22,500 nucleotides of DNA from Chrysomallon squamiferum (GCA_012295275.1 CM022676.1:15032325-15054824); one strand, 5' to 3'; shown: positions 1 through 22,051, counted from the stretch's first letter. Numbers and translations are program-made. The notes: a model not told the origin generated them from the sequence alone.

Positions 1-77
1 AGAAATACAAACGCGTGTCTAATGACCTTAAATTGCTCTAAGTGCTGTTGTTTTACATAAGATACTGATTTTATCAG

Positions 78-196
78 AGACAAATACTGGGTTTTGTACG
101 GCGGATTACACGAACATCCAGTTATCTGAGTTGTTTTATCAGCCGAGTGACACTGAGGAGGTGGACTCAGTTGTAAGAAATTTCTCCACCTTGTAA
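78..196 (+). CDS. Possible terminal exon of an upstream gene (tentative)
   Basis: After the acceptor-like tgattttatcag (ending at 77), an open frame of 38 codons runs to TAA at 194-196. It includes GFCTADYTNIQLSELFYQPS and DTEEVDSVVRNFSTL. The base composition is visibly less AT-rich and less repetitive than the following DNA. There is no family match I can name. It could be chance; the upstream part of any such gene would lie outside the window. Confidence 0.25.
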
Positions 197-240
197 CAGT
201 GACCTGTGTACATCTGTCACTCAGATTTTAATACATGTAA

Positions 241-354
<114 letters not shown>

Positions 355-758
355 CTTGTGATATCGTGTACATTTTAATGTATGCATTTTTTTATGTGTG
401 TATTTATATGTGTAGATATGTTTATTCGTGTTTATTTATTAATTATGGATCTGTGTCTGTGTGTGTTTGTAGGTGTGTGCATATGTGCATGTATATGAAT
501 GTATATGTGTAGGTATGAATATATATAAGTATTTACTTACATGAGTATGTGTGTAGGTAGCTAGATATTTGTGTGTGTATTATGTGTGTTTCTATTTGTA
601 TTTATGTTTTCGATGTCAATTAGTCAAGTAAAATGTCGTATTTTTATTAATAACTGGCTGGTTTCTAATTTAGAAACAGAAAAGTAAAATAAGTTATTAG
701 TAAGTAACTAATGAGCAATAAACAATTTTATATCAAAGCTACATAAAAGAAAATAAAA

Positions 759-796
<38 letters not shown>

Positions 797-2039
797 TAAA
801 ATAAAATAAATCGTAACATACCTTGTATTAAAATTCCTCTTTTTTTCTTTCTCGTATTTCTTCTCCCTGAAGTTTATTTCATCTCTATGAAAGTTTCAGA
901 TTCGCCAGTGTATATCACTGACATTTCTACAGTAATAAACAAAACTCTCACTAAACACAGCGTCTCTGTGTTATTTCTTCTGTTCATCCAGTCTGACAGA
1001 TTCTGAAACGACCGAAAGAACTTTTCACTCATGAATGTAAATAAAAATATTTACCTTTTTTTTTTTCGTCGTTTTTGCTGCCAGTACAATTTTTATCTCC
1101 AGTTATCTCCCTCAGTTTTAAGTGACAAGGGAGACAAATGCGCTTATCTCTCCAACTGTCTGATGATAGAGGTTTTGCGTCACGTGATCAAACGTGGCTT
1201 TAGACAAATATGATTTTCAAGACGGTGTCAATAGACGAGAGCTGACGGGCTGTTTACTGCGATTAAAGAGATTAGTGCAGTAATAAACAAACATTTTCAA
1301 AAACACAGAAAAAAATTACTTGCTTTTCTTTTCTTATTTTCTTATCTATGTATATTTTCGATGACCAAATTCTCATCTCTCTTTAGTCGTTCATATATCT
1401 ATTTATTTATTTCCTTATTTATTTATTTATTTACTTATGTACTTATTTATTTATTTATTTACTGGACTTGTTTTATTTATTCGGTTGTTTACTTAATTAA
1501 TTACTATTTTATTTGCTTGTTCTATGTGCATTTATTAAGAACATAATTTTAACCAGAGATAAAACAAGGCGAATAAAATAGTTTACTAAAAAATAGCGTG
1601 TTGTGTAGGTCCATGTAGAGACATGACCGAATTTCTCGTTTTTATAATTTAATTATTTATTTATTTAATCATTGTTTAACTGTTTATATATTACCTTGTA
1701 TTCTGCACCCTTAAATACGTTAATTAATTTTAATATTACTGTACTTCACTGATCTTTCCTGTCCGTTTCTTTATATATATTCACACACAAACATATTCAC
1801 ACACACACAAACACACACACACATGCATACATATAAAAGCTGCAGACATTAATACCGATATTAATTCTAATATTACTACCATTATTACTATCTCTGTTAC
1901 TTGTTCTTCTATTTCTACTAATATTACTTCAGCTACTACTATTGTTTAATACTAATAGTAAAGAAGTAAAATAACTAATGACAAAAAAAAAATTTTTTAC
2001 ACATGTACTTATTTAATTATTTATTTATATCGCAAAAAC
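355..2039. other. AT-rich non-coding region with short simple repeats
   Basis: No convincing gene on either strand. It contains a GT-rich degenerate stretch (about 385-600), an AAT tract grading into AAAAT (757-810), TTTA-type tracts (about 1396-1470 and 1650-1670), and an AC tract (about 1779-1825). The short open frames at 1031-1213 and 1361-1546 are low-complexity or AT-driven. A less AT-rich island at about 1100-1250 carries a perfect CACGTG E-box. Confidence 0.7.
1179..1189. promoter_or_regulatory. E-box (CACGTG) in extended GTCACGTGATC context
   Basis: Perfect palindromic CACGTG at 1181-1186 inside a short GC-richer island. bHLH-ZIP factors such as USF/MITF/TFEB bind this class of site. 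No adjacent gene start was identified, so function is unproven. Confidence 0.25.
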
Positions 2040-2460
2040 ATGCATACCACCACAGTGTTAACTGAACTTCAACGACTTCATCACTCAACCAGCAACAACG
2101 TTATCGACTTCTCACGACACAGTTATTGGACAACTACCGCAATATCATTGAACACCAGCGGCAACGTTGTTCACATACACCGACGAGGTTACTGGACACC
2201 TAAGACAACATCGTTGCGTACAACGATATACACTTAACGTCAGTTTGGTTAACCTACATCGACAACTTCACTGAACTAGAACGACACCCATTCCTTAACG
2301 GCATCAACCACGTGGTCCGCGGTGTGTGTAAACGTGCACGTTCATTCCTCGTTGACTGACAGGTAAGTAAATGGACAACAGCTACCTGTGAAGTAAACAG
2401 CGAGGAAAACTTTGAAGAATTCTCTCTGTTGTTTTTACACACCAACAACCTCAGCCCTCA
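2040..2460. repeat. Diverged short-period repeat island, GC-richer, with consensus splice donor
   Basis: A 400-bp patch enriched in CAAC/CAACG words, in which variants of TTAxTGGACAxC recur every 20-25 bp (for example GTTATTGGACAACTACCGC and GTTACTGGACACCTAAGAC). It reads like a decayed minisatellite. The open frames within it on both strands are short and repetitive, so I do not call a gene. At 2358-2366 it has CAGGTAAGT, a perfect 5' splice-site consensus on the plus strand. Confidence 0.4.
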
Positions 2461-3430
2461 TCAATCCTCACCTTCTGTTTCAAGTTGACCAGCAACAAAA
2501 CAAACAAAAATAAGAAAATTCTTTACTTATTTTATTCTTGTCTGAAAACCTATTCAATGGAATCTAAGCATTTTTTTTTTTTTTTTATCAAATGATCAAA
2601 TAATCTTCTTTACTGAAAATTGAGGGTTCAAAAAGAAAACTAATAAGGAAAAAGAAATGAAATAAATTTTTTAACTAAGATAATTAAGACACACAAAAAA
2701 AAATCAACATGGAATAAATTATTTTGGAATGAACAAGTAAACAAACAAACAAACAAACAAACAATAATAAATAAATAAATAAATAAATAAATAAATATAA
2801 TCTAATGAAAGAAAGAAACAAAATGAAACGAAAGGCTTTGAAATATTTTGAAAATTGATGAAGTTATGGCAGTTTCAGACGCTGGTTTTTCAGTTGTTTT
2901 GTTATGTCAGTTGACCAAATACTGTGACCCAGAGTAAAACAAACAAACAAAAAAACACCAGAAAAACCATGAGAAATATGCCTATATCTCCTTAGAAATT
3001 TATAAGAAAGAGGTGTAAACAATTTTTTATTTATTTGATGCCAAAGGAACCAACAAAACTGATAAACTGCTGAGAATAGCATTCATGTAGTTTATAAATA
3101 AGTTAAACAAACGATATCGAACGATCAGAAGACATAATTTGATTACCATAACCAAGAAGATGTGTTTAACATCATTCGCAATGGACCAAACCATTTTCGC
3201 AACGTTAGATGTCCAGGAAATTTGGCAGAAATAAAGTTAACTAAATTATCTATCGAATGCACAGGCAGTTTTAAAAGTGTCCTTACATGCTAATCCTACT
3301 TGGATAACTTTGTAATCTATATTTTTTTACTTTTTTTTTGCAAGAATAGTCAAGACTCATATGTTTAATGAAACTCAAAATTTTGAAAGCTAGGATTCGT
3401 CGAAATGTGCACAGAACACCAGTGGTATAA
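2461..3430. other. AT-rich non-coding region
   Basis: No supported gene. Poly-A/poly-T runs, an AAAC tract (about 2738-2762) and an AAAT tract (about 2764-2797) are the only structured elements. A TATA-like sequence, TATAAATAG, occurs at about 3425 with no identifiable transcript start downstream. Confidence 0.7.
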
Positions 3431-3539
3431 ATAGTTATAGACACACACACACAGAGACTCATAGATAGATTTGAATGTATCTATGTATGTATGTTTGTAC
3501 GTATGTATCATGTATAAATCTGTGTGTGTCTGTTTATCC

Positions 3540-3690
3540 CTATTTATACTACTGCTACTACTACTGCTACTACTAATACTACTAATACTGCAACTACTAC
3601 TACTACTATACTACTACTACTACTACTGCTACTACTACTACTATACTACTACTACTACCACTACTACCAACAACAACAACAACAACATCA
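3540..3690. repeat. (CTA)n trinucleotide tract followed by (CAA)n
   Basis: An imperfect TAC/CTA triplet tract with a few GCT variants, ending in a short CAACAA run. The open frames here encode only homopolymeric Leu, Tyr or Thr runs and are repeat artefacts. Confidence 0.95.
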
Positions 3691-3706
3691 AGAACAATGC
3701 ACTGGG

Positions 3707-4170
3707 GTCTTTGAAGATTAAATATTTAATAATAATTAAAATCTGATACCAGAAAAATATTAAATGATTAAACAGCAATAAAAGCAACACTGATGAAGAG
3801 GATGATGATGACCACGAACAAACAGATCATCTGACATGGATAGATTTTCTGATATAACCAACAGAACAAACAACGACGTCGGATTCGCTGACAGCACCAC
3901 GGAAGTCATGATGTTGATACGACAACGCGGTGTGTTTGTGAACATCACGGAAAGCAAAGAAGTGTGAACTGTCAGTAAGAGACAAGTGAAAAGATGCAGA
4001 TCAAATCGTGGAAGTAAACAGCAGACAACGTCATCTTCCTAATGAATTCAACAATGAAACATGCAATGCACGTGTCTTTCTTCTCTACTTTTGATTACTG
4101 CTGATGTTGTAGGTTTTTCATTTTCCTGTTAATGTCGCCCACGTTACAGTCATTGTCGTTATCATTTTAT
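3707..4170 (+). repeat. Dispersed repeat, copy A (intact)
   Basis: This segment reappears at the right end of the window in the same orientation. The block 3707-3772 corresponds to 21321-21385. The block from about 3800 on corresponds to 22095-22490, with the best part 3875-4170 against 22196-22490 at over 90 percent identity by eye. Copy A has no insertion. It holds an open frame of 43 codons from an ATG near 3836 to TGA at 3964-3966. The stretch after that stop is the most conserved (about three differences in 115 bp), so conservation is not driven by protein. Identity is unknown: transposon remnant or low-copy duplication. Confidence 0.8.
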
Positions 4171-4212
4171 TATTAGTAGTAGTATTAGTATTAGTATTTT
4201 TTGTTGTTGTTG

Positions 4213-4214
<2 letters not shown>

Positions 4215-4302
<88 letters not shown>

Positions 4303-4303
4303 G

Positions 4304-4358
<55 letters not shown>

Positions 4359-4360
4359 TA
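4215..4360. repeat. (ATT)n microsatellite
   Basis: About 145 bp of TTA/ATT triplets with a single TTGTTG interruption, directly after repeat copy A. The open frames on both strands are poly-Ile/Asn artefacts. Confidence 0.97.
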
Positions 4361-4577
4361 GTAGTAGTAGTAGTAGTGTTGCTGTTGTTGTTACTGTTAT
4401 TATTAATATTATTTTTCTTTCGTTTTTTTTTCTGAGGATGATAACAACTGAATGCACAATTATTTTCATAAAACTGATAATTTTATCTACCCTTTGTCGT
4501 TGGCTTAGCAGTGAACGGTCAGTTAAATATCACGCTGTATCTGTGCGTGTATTTTAAAAATATTGATAACATGAGTG

Positions 4578-4585
4578 TGACGTCA
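4578..4585. promoter_or_regulatory. CRE-like palindrome TGACGTCA
   Basis: A perfect 8-bp CREB/ATF consensus, 423 bp upstream of the CLCA ATG. The sequence match is exact; regulation of the gene is an inference. Confidence 0.4.
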
Positions 4586-4611
4586 CAGAACTTGAGATTA
4601 AAAACAAATTC

Positions 4612-4628
4612 AGTGTACTTTGTACACT
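4612..4628. promoter_or_regulatory. Palindrome AGTGTAC-TTT-GTACACT
   Basis: Perfect 7-bp inverted half-sites with a 3-bp spacer, about 380 bp upstream of the CLCA start. The geometry resembles a steroid-receptor-type response element, but the half-site is not the canonical one. Confidence 0.25.
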
Positions 4629-5007
4629 TTATCAATTTACAATAGATAGACTATAGTAAAAACAGTTAATAATAATACATATATGGGAATATCTTGTTGC
4701 AGTATATGACATTATGTATGTTTACACGAATTTATTTATTAATGTAATAGTACACGCAGTTTGTATTACCTGCATATGTGTACAGATAAAGCTATGCATC
4801 ATATATGTACCCACCAATATGTATAAACGCAGACCTGATAGATACACCCACCGCTCAAACATTGAAATAAAAATGTTATCAAATTCCCGAAGCAAGTCTA
4901 TCACTTGTTCAAAAAAGCTTTTTAATGATTAAGACTTGATGTATGCACCCGTATTACAAATCTACTGTGAAAAGACTTAGATCTGTGTGATACAGATATA
5001 CTCCGAC

Positions 5008-16935
<11,928 letters not shown>

Positions 16936-16968
<33 letters not shown>

Positions 16969-16990
16969 AAACAAAAATAAATAAATAAAC
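16936..16990 (+). terminator. (AAAT)n tract with overlapping poly(A) signals after the CLCA stop
   Basis: The stop codon TAA is followed directly by TAAATAAATAAATAAA, so the hexamer AATAAA at 16936-16941 overlaps the stop itself, and about ten further AATAAA hexamers follow by 16990. Polyadenylation here would give a very short 3' UTR. Use of these signals is inferred; no clear GU-rich downstream element was identified. Confidence 0.45.
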
Positions 16991-17434
16991 GTGAAATATT
17001 GTAAAAGATTACAAATTAATAACTATTCCTATATATTGAAATATTATTAAGCATAAGTCTTTATTCCTCAGATTCACCGATTAATAAATATTGCTTATTA
17101 TTATGTGATATTAACTGATTTATAAACATGAGCTATTACTTATTACCTTTTATATTAATTGATTAATAAACGTTTTCTTTATTAATCTTAGATACTGATG
17201 AATTATCGAACTTTTCATATCAATTAGAGAGACTGACAGAACATTATTAAATACTCGCACGACTAAACGATTAATTAGTATTTGTGAATATTTGAAGAGA
17301 TTAACGGACTAATGAATAAAATGAGACTGTGATAACGTTTTAATGTTTTATCAGTAAACTTTTAAACAAGATTGTGTAGATACAAAGAGTTTTTCTTGTC
17401 TAACACTCAGTTTGACAGAATTTTTAGTAAACTG
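16991..17434. other. AT-rich intergenic region between convergent genes
   Basis: Must hold the 3' end of the minus-strand gene and possibly longer CLCA 3' UTR forms. TTTATT (AATAAA on the minus strand) occurs near 17060 and 17180, plausible poly(A) signals for the minus-strand gene about 255 and 375 bp after its stop. No other features. Confidence 0.5.
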
Positions 17435-18469
17435 TCACGTAAACCCAGCAAACATTTGAAAATTAGAGTTTATCAGATCAGTTAGCACTTTGTTTTCACA
17501 GTTTGCCCACATCGGGGGTCCAACCGCCGACCAGCTGGTCCTTCCAGAATTTCTACAGTTAGTATTCCACCTCTTCTGTTTTGTTCCTCTTTTACGAATA
17601 ACAGACTTGTCCGAGTGCAGTGTAGAAACAGGCGGTTCTACATTTATCCTTGAAGTATCAGAAGAGACGGAAGTGCTAGAAGTATATTCATCAAATCCGC
17701 TAGAAAAAGATGACAAACTAGAATGTCGTCTTACGTTTTGTAGTTTAGTTCTGTCTGTTGTATCTGCAGTACTGGTGCGCAGTGAAATGCGGTTAGATTT
17801 ACACACAAAGAATGTATCAGATTTTAATACAGCAGGGGTAGATAACTCTGATAGATTGTTACTGTTAAATTCCTTGTCGAAGGTGTTTACGTTGTTACGC
17901 AGAGGAAATATAAATGACTTTTGGGATTCTTTTGCATCTTGTCTAAAAGACTTTCTCAGTGATCGTCTCTTACACAAGGTGGCGCTGTTGAATTGAGTTT
18001 CTCTAGAGCTATAGCTTCCGCTTTCTTTCGAAGTTCCAGACACGAGAAATTTTGACAACTCCCCGGCTCCACTGAGATCAAACTTGTACCACGGTTCATC
18101 GTAATCGTCATCACTAAGACACGGAGTTCTCTCCCTTATCAATATTGTAGCAATGTTCTGTCGTCCATCTTGGTTTTCTTGTAATTGTTCTCGTTGTTTT
18201 ATATTTGTACATTTTTCTTCAAGTGGGTGTCTGTCCTTGATCATTTTGTTTTGCCTTTTCCCCACTTTTTTTTTGCCCAAATTCTCTTTATTTGCACTGG
18301 GTAGCAAATCTTCATCTGTGACGTCATCGATTACGTCATATATATGATAAGGATCTTCTTCCAGGATGCTGGGAATTAGATCAGCACTCTTTAGAATTTC
18401 TTTCGATTTCGATTTTTTGTCGTTTTTTCGTTTCTTTATCCATCGCCACATTCTGTTTCGGTATTTCTG
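17435..18469 (-). CDS. Terminal coding exon of an unidentified minus-strand gene, 344 codons
   Basis: Not recognised. The open frame runs to TGA at 17437-17435. A strong 3' splice site precedes it (minus-strand ttttcttcttttcag ending at 18470), so the methionine further upstream at 18499 is probably intronic and this is the last exon of a spliced gene. It enters in phase 0. Visible features: a very basic beginning (RMWRWIKKRKNDKKSKSKE), acidic tyrosine-bearing patches (EEDPYHIYDVIDDVTDED and DDDYDEPWYKFDLSG), a central basic segment, and a Ser/Thr-rich tail (SSLSSFSSGFDEYTSSTSVS). A basic start followed by tyrosine motifs would suit the cytoplasmic tail of a membrane receptor, but a nuclear protein is equally possible. 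The composition is normal protein and not repeat-derived, which supports coding. It is convergent to the CLCA gene, with 497 bp between the stops. Confidence 0.65.
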   Translation of the reverse strand, partial: QKYRNRMWRWIKKRKNDKKSKSKEILKSADLIPSILEEDPYHIYDVIDDVTDEDLLPSANKENLGKKKVGKRQNKMIKDRHPLEEKCTNIKQREQLQENQDGRQNIATILIRERTPCLSDDDYDEPWYKFDLSGAGELSKFLVSGTSKESGSYSSRETQFNSATLCKRRSLRKSFRQDAKESQKSFIFPLRNNVNTFDKEFNSNNLSELSTPAVLKSDTFFVCKSNRISLRTSTADTTDRTKLQNVRRHSSLSSFSSGFDEYTSSTSVSSDTSRINVEPPVSTLHSDKSVIRKRGTKQKRWNTNCRNSGRTSWSAVGPPMWANCENKVLTDLINSNFQMFAGFT

Positions 18470-18584
18470 CTGAAAAGAAGAAAATGTAATGTATACCAAA
18501 TCTGTATATGGTAATTAATGATACTAATAACAGGGACAACAACACCTAAAAAAATAAAAAATAAATAATACAAATAACTAAATA

Positions 18585-18670
18585 CTACTACTACTACTAC
18601 TACTGCTACTACTACTATTACTATTACTACTACTACTAATAATAATAATAATAATAGTAATAATAATACT
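18585..18670. repeat. (CTA)n / (AAT)n triplet tract
   Basis: ACT/CTA triplets grading into AAT triplets, within the presumed intron upstream of the minus-strand exon. Low-complexity hydrophobic frames on the minus strand are artefacts. Confidence 0.92.
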
Positions 18671-18876
18671 AAGATAAAATACTTTTCGAAACTGTATACG
18701 GAACATTTACTTATGCAAACCCAATAATGGAGCCAAGTAAAATATAAAATATACACAACATGTTACTTCCTAATTAAAGATGAAATAAATTGTCTTCTTC
18801 TGTTGCGTATTTTGATAAGTTCTCTTCTCCGAATCTTAATTCAAAATATCGGATTTTTTTGTCTGTCCTCGTTTTA

Positions 18877-18878
<2 letters not shown>

Positions 18879-18934
<56 letters not shown>
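18879..18934. repeat. (ATT)n microsatellite
   Basis: About 55 bp of ATT triplets in non-coding DNA to the right of the minus-strand exon. Confidence 0.95.
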
Positions 18935-19270
18935 TTCTCTTTCTGACTGAGTAAATATTGTTAGTTTTATATGAATTGAGGATTGTTTTAGAAACAGTAG
19001 TGAAAAGCTAAGCATCACGTTTAAGCTTGTAGCAGTTAATTAGAAAACAATCAGTTGTTTGCATTCGTACTCAAATGATTTCAATGTCTACTGCGTATTA
19101 AACTAGTAGTGAGTAGACTAAAGTCTGACATGTGTAAACTGAAAATACTTTTATCGACTAACACGATCATGTATCATATGTTTTATGTTCTTGTCTTTTT
19201 TTTCTCTGTTGTAGGCTAAATGTAGTTATATATACGAAAATATTCAAACACTTCTCAGTGTCGCTCTTGG
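18935..19270. other. Unassigned AT-rich segment
   Basis: No open frame, repeat or RNA-like structure that I can support. Presumably intron of the minus-strand gene or intergenic. Confidence 0.6.
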
Positions 19271-19351
19271 TTTCTTCGTCGTCTTCTTCTTCTTCTTCTT
19301 CTTCTTCTTCTTCTTCTTCTTCTTCTTCTTCTTCTTCTTCTTCTTCTTCTT

Positions 19352-19380
<29 letters not shown>
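19271..19380. repeat. (CTT)n microsatellite, GAA on the minus strand
   Basis: About 33 uninterrupted CTT triplets followed by ATT triplets. If the minus-strand gene extends to the right this is an intronic GAA tract in sense orientation, a purine-pyrimidine mirror sequence capable of triplex formation. Confidence 0.97.
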
Positions 19381-19382
<2 letters not shown>

Positions 19383-19483
19383 TTATTATTATTATTATTA
19401 ATATTATTCTTAATAATACAAGTTCTGTTGATGTATAATAAAAGTTGAAAAAGGATAGAGAGGGAGGCAGATTTATACAGTAT

Positions 19484-19620
19484 CTTACCTTTCCATTAAG
19501 TAAGAAACACTAAATCATTTCCACATACCTCAAATCAGAACAATAAATGATGACAATTGTTGCAATATTTCACGTCAAGTCAAAGATAAATTCACCAAAT
19601 TTTCTGTGTAATTCACTGTT
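19484..19620 (-). other. Candidate upstream exon end(s) of the minus-strand gene (tentative)
   Basis: Two good minus-strand splice donors lie here: AAAG/GTAAGA (exon end at 19489) and GAG/GTATGT (exon end near 19529). An acceptor-like ggttaacag lies near 19610. The frames between them are short and carry stops, so if transcribed this would be mostly untranslated; one frame has ATG GAA AG just before the first donor (phase 2, which does not fit the known exon directly). Support is weak. Confidence 0.2.
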
Positions 19621-19689
19621 AACCAAAACAACTCTCAGACTTATATTTAAACTTTTGTTTTAGAAATGAACAAATCAGAGGGAACTTTA

Positions 19690-19875
19690 CTTACACCCAG
19701 CCAATCACTGCCTACAACAATATTACGTAATCTTCATATATTTACACATAAATATCGTCGTCGCCATTTGTTTTTTCTACGTTTACAAATGTCGGCGAAC
19801 ATGAAAGGTGATTTCGGTGAAGGTCAAAGACAACGAGTGAGATTAAACGATGTGACGTGGCTAGTTAATTGACAC
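19690..19875. promoter_or_regulatory. Possible promoter or first-exon island
   Basis: A less AT-rich, non-repetitive island. It has CCAAT at 19700, a YY1-like CAAATGGCGACG on the minus strand (near 19760-19770), and a CRE-half-site GTGACGTGG near 19850. It could be the promoter of the minus-strand gene or of an unseen plus-strand transcript. A short plus-strand frame (ATG at 19789, MSANMKGDFGEGQRQRVRLN and on to a stop at about 19872) was considered but has no recognisable homology. Confidence 0.25.
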
Positions 19876-20600
19876 GTTTTTGTAAGAGTTTAGTTATTCT
19901 CACTTTGCTTTTTTAAAATTCTCACAACTTAGTAATTCTTGTAATGAGGGCAGCAGAAATAACCTAATTTTTGTCACCTTTTTACTACTTGTTAACTTTT
20001 GATTCAGTAACTGTTTACTGAAATGAAGATGTAATACACAAAAAAAAAGAAAAAAAAAAAGTAATTATTGTAATGAAAAGAAGAAGAGGATTGTTCTTGT
20101 TTGAATGAGAACTCAACACGAAACAAATCATTCGAAAGGAAAGAAGAATATAATTTAATATGCGTCAGTGGAATTAAATTACTCATAATGTATCTGTATA
20201 TCTTCTTAACCCTTGCTTCTTCTTTAGATATAACTGGGCGTGTGTGTGTGTGCGAGCGCGTGTGTGTCTCTGTGTGTGTGTGTTTAATAAGAAAAACAAA
20301 TGTTACAGTCCACTATCGTGGTTATGGTGCAGACTTTCAAAGTGCAGCAATTAACCCACATCTTAAGTGTTTTAAACATCATTGGATTATTTTGATCAAA
20401 TATTTTGAAACAGCAACACTTATTATTTCTTTGATCTCATTGTTCAGTTAATTTCACTAAGAGTTGTAAAACACGCGTTCTATATATTACTAAAACCAGA
20501 TCTCAGCAAAGCAAACATCACAATAATAACAATGACAATGAATTTATTGACATAAACTGTAGGATTACAATTAACATTATTTGTTATTTTCTCTGAAAAA
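19876..20600. other. AT-rich non-coding segment with a short GT tract
   Basis: No supported gene. A GT-rich run occurs at about 20238-20282. The surrounding frames are short and of AT-biased composition. Confidence 0.6.
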
Positions 20601-20606
20601 TTAATG

Positions 20607-20683
20607 CGGTTTATTCCCTATGTATAAGAATTATTCGTTACACATTACTGGACAGAATAATTCTTATACATAGGAATAAACCG
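20607..20683. other. Near-perfect hairpin, 29-30 bp stem and 18-nt loop
   Basis: The left arm 20607-20636 (CGGTTTATTCCCTATGTATA and on to GAATTATTC) is the reverse complement of 20655-20683 except for one bulged C. The loop is 20637-20654. The size (77 nt) and stem are pre-miRNA-like, but a tiny palindromic transposon remnant is equally possible. It lies 22 bp before a long CT tract. Confidence 0.6.
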
Positions 20684-20701
20684 AACTGTTAAAATTTGTT
20701 T

Positions 20702-21235
<534 letters not shown>

Positions 21236-21237
21236 TC

Positions 21238-21239
<2 letters not shown>

Positions 21240-21277
<38 letters not shown>

Positions 21278-21305
21278 CAACAACAACAGCAATAACAACA
21301 ACAAA
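21240..21305. repeat. (AAT)n then (CAA)n tract
   Basis: AAT triplets grading into CAACAA. It precedes repeat copy B in the same way that a CTA/CAA tract precedes copy A at 3540-3690. Confidence 0.93.
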
Positions 21306-21319
21306 TAGAATTATACTTT

Positions 21320-21965
21320 AGAGGCTGAAGATTAAATATTTAATTACAAAAATCTGGTATCAGAAAAATATTAAAATATTAAAATGACGTTTTAAATTTG
21401 ACAGAGAAGCTGTTCAATGTTGTACGAAACTGATTAAGTTATTGTCGGAGATTTCAAGGCGGTTCTACACAGTTTTCTTTACTTACTTTCAAATAAAAAT
21501 TCAAGAGATAAAAGAGAAATTCTTCGCAGCACCTTTTCTCAGTACAGAACTTTACACCTCATGCACACAGATAAATAATACAAAGATGTTTGCATGTGAG
21601 AGCGTACATTCACAAGTGTGCATTATTTGAGTCTGCCCTTCACTTTCTTGCGCGCATGTTTGTGCATGTGAGTCTGTATGTATATGTGTATACATGTGTG
21701 TCTGTGTATGTGTGTTGGGTGTGTGTATCGCTATTTCTGTCTCTCTATCCAACTCCTATATTTCGTTCTTTCCCTGTCTGCTTTTTCTCTTTTTCTTCTC
21801 TTTCTGTTTCTCTTTCTTCTCTTTATCTTTCAGCCCTCCTATTTACCCTTCTGTCTATCTGTCTCTCTGTTTTTCTGTCTATCTATCTATTTCTTTGTCT
21901 ACCTATCCGTCTGTTTGTATCTGTCTCTCCACAACAATAATAATATAAACAATAACAACAAGAGC

Positions 21966-22051
<86 letters not shown>

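Larger units (their letters stand above)
4410..5007 (+). promoter_or_regulatory. 5' flank of the CLCA gene
   Basis: Non-coding DNA between the ATT tract and the CLCA start codon. It should contain the promoter or the 5' UTR. I see a CRE-type TGACGTCA at 4578-4585 and a 17-bp palindrome at 4612-4628, but no convincing TATA box at a suitable distance. Acceptor-like sequences (gacttag at 4980, gatacag at about 4995) just before the ATG leave room for an upstream untranslated exon. Confidence 0.4.

Noticed and set aside
1031-1213. Frame starting MNVNKN, resembling the CLCA start MNVKQR, as a decayed paralogous first exon
   Set aside because: The resemblance stops after a few residues and no downstream CLCA exon is found before 5008; chance is sufficient.
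3424-3433. TATA-like TATAAATAG as a core promoter
   Set aside because: The sequence is common in AT-rich DNA; no initiator, first exon or open frame can be tied to it.
17490-17996. Plus-strand frame of 168 codons
   Set aside because: It is antisense to the better-supported minus-strand exon, has no family features, and is most likely a shadow.
18711-18761. Minus-strand ATG followed by a short hydrophobic stretch (MLCIFYILLGSIIGFA), as a possible transmembrane exon of the minus-strand gene
   Set aside because: The frame stops (TAA) at the only nearby donor, and the other frames give phases that do not fit the phase-0 terminal exon.
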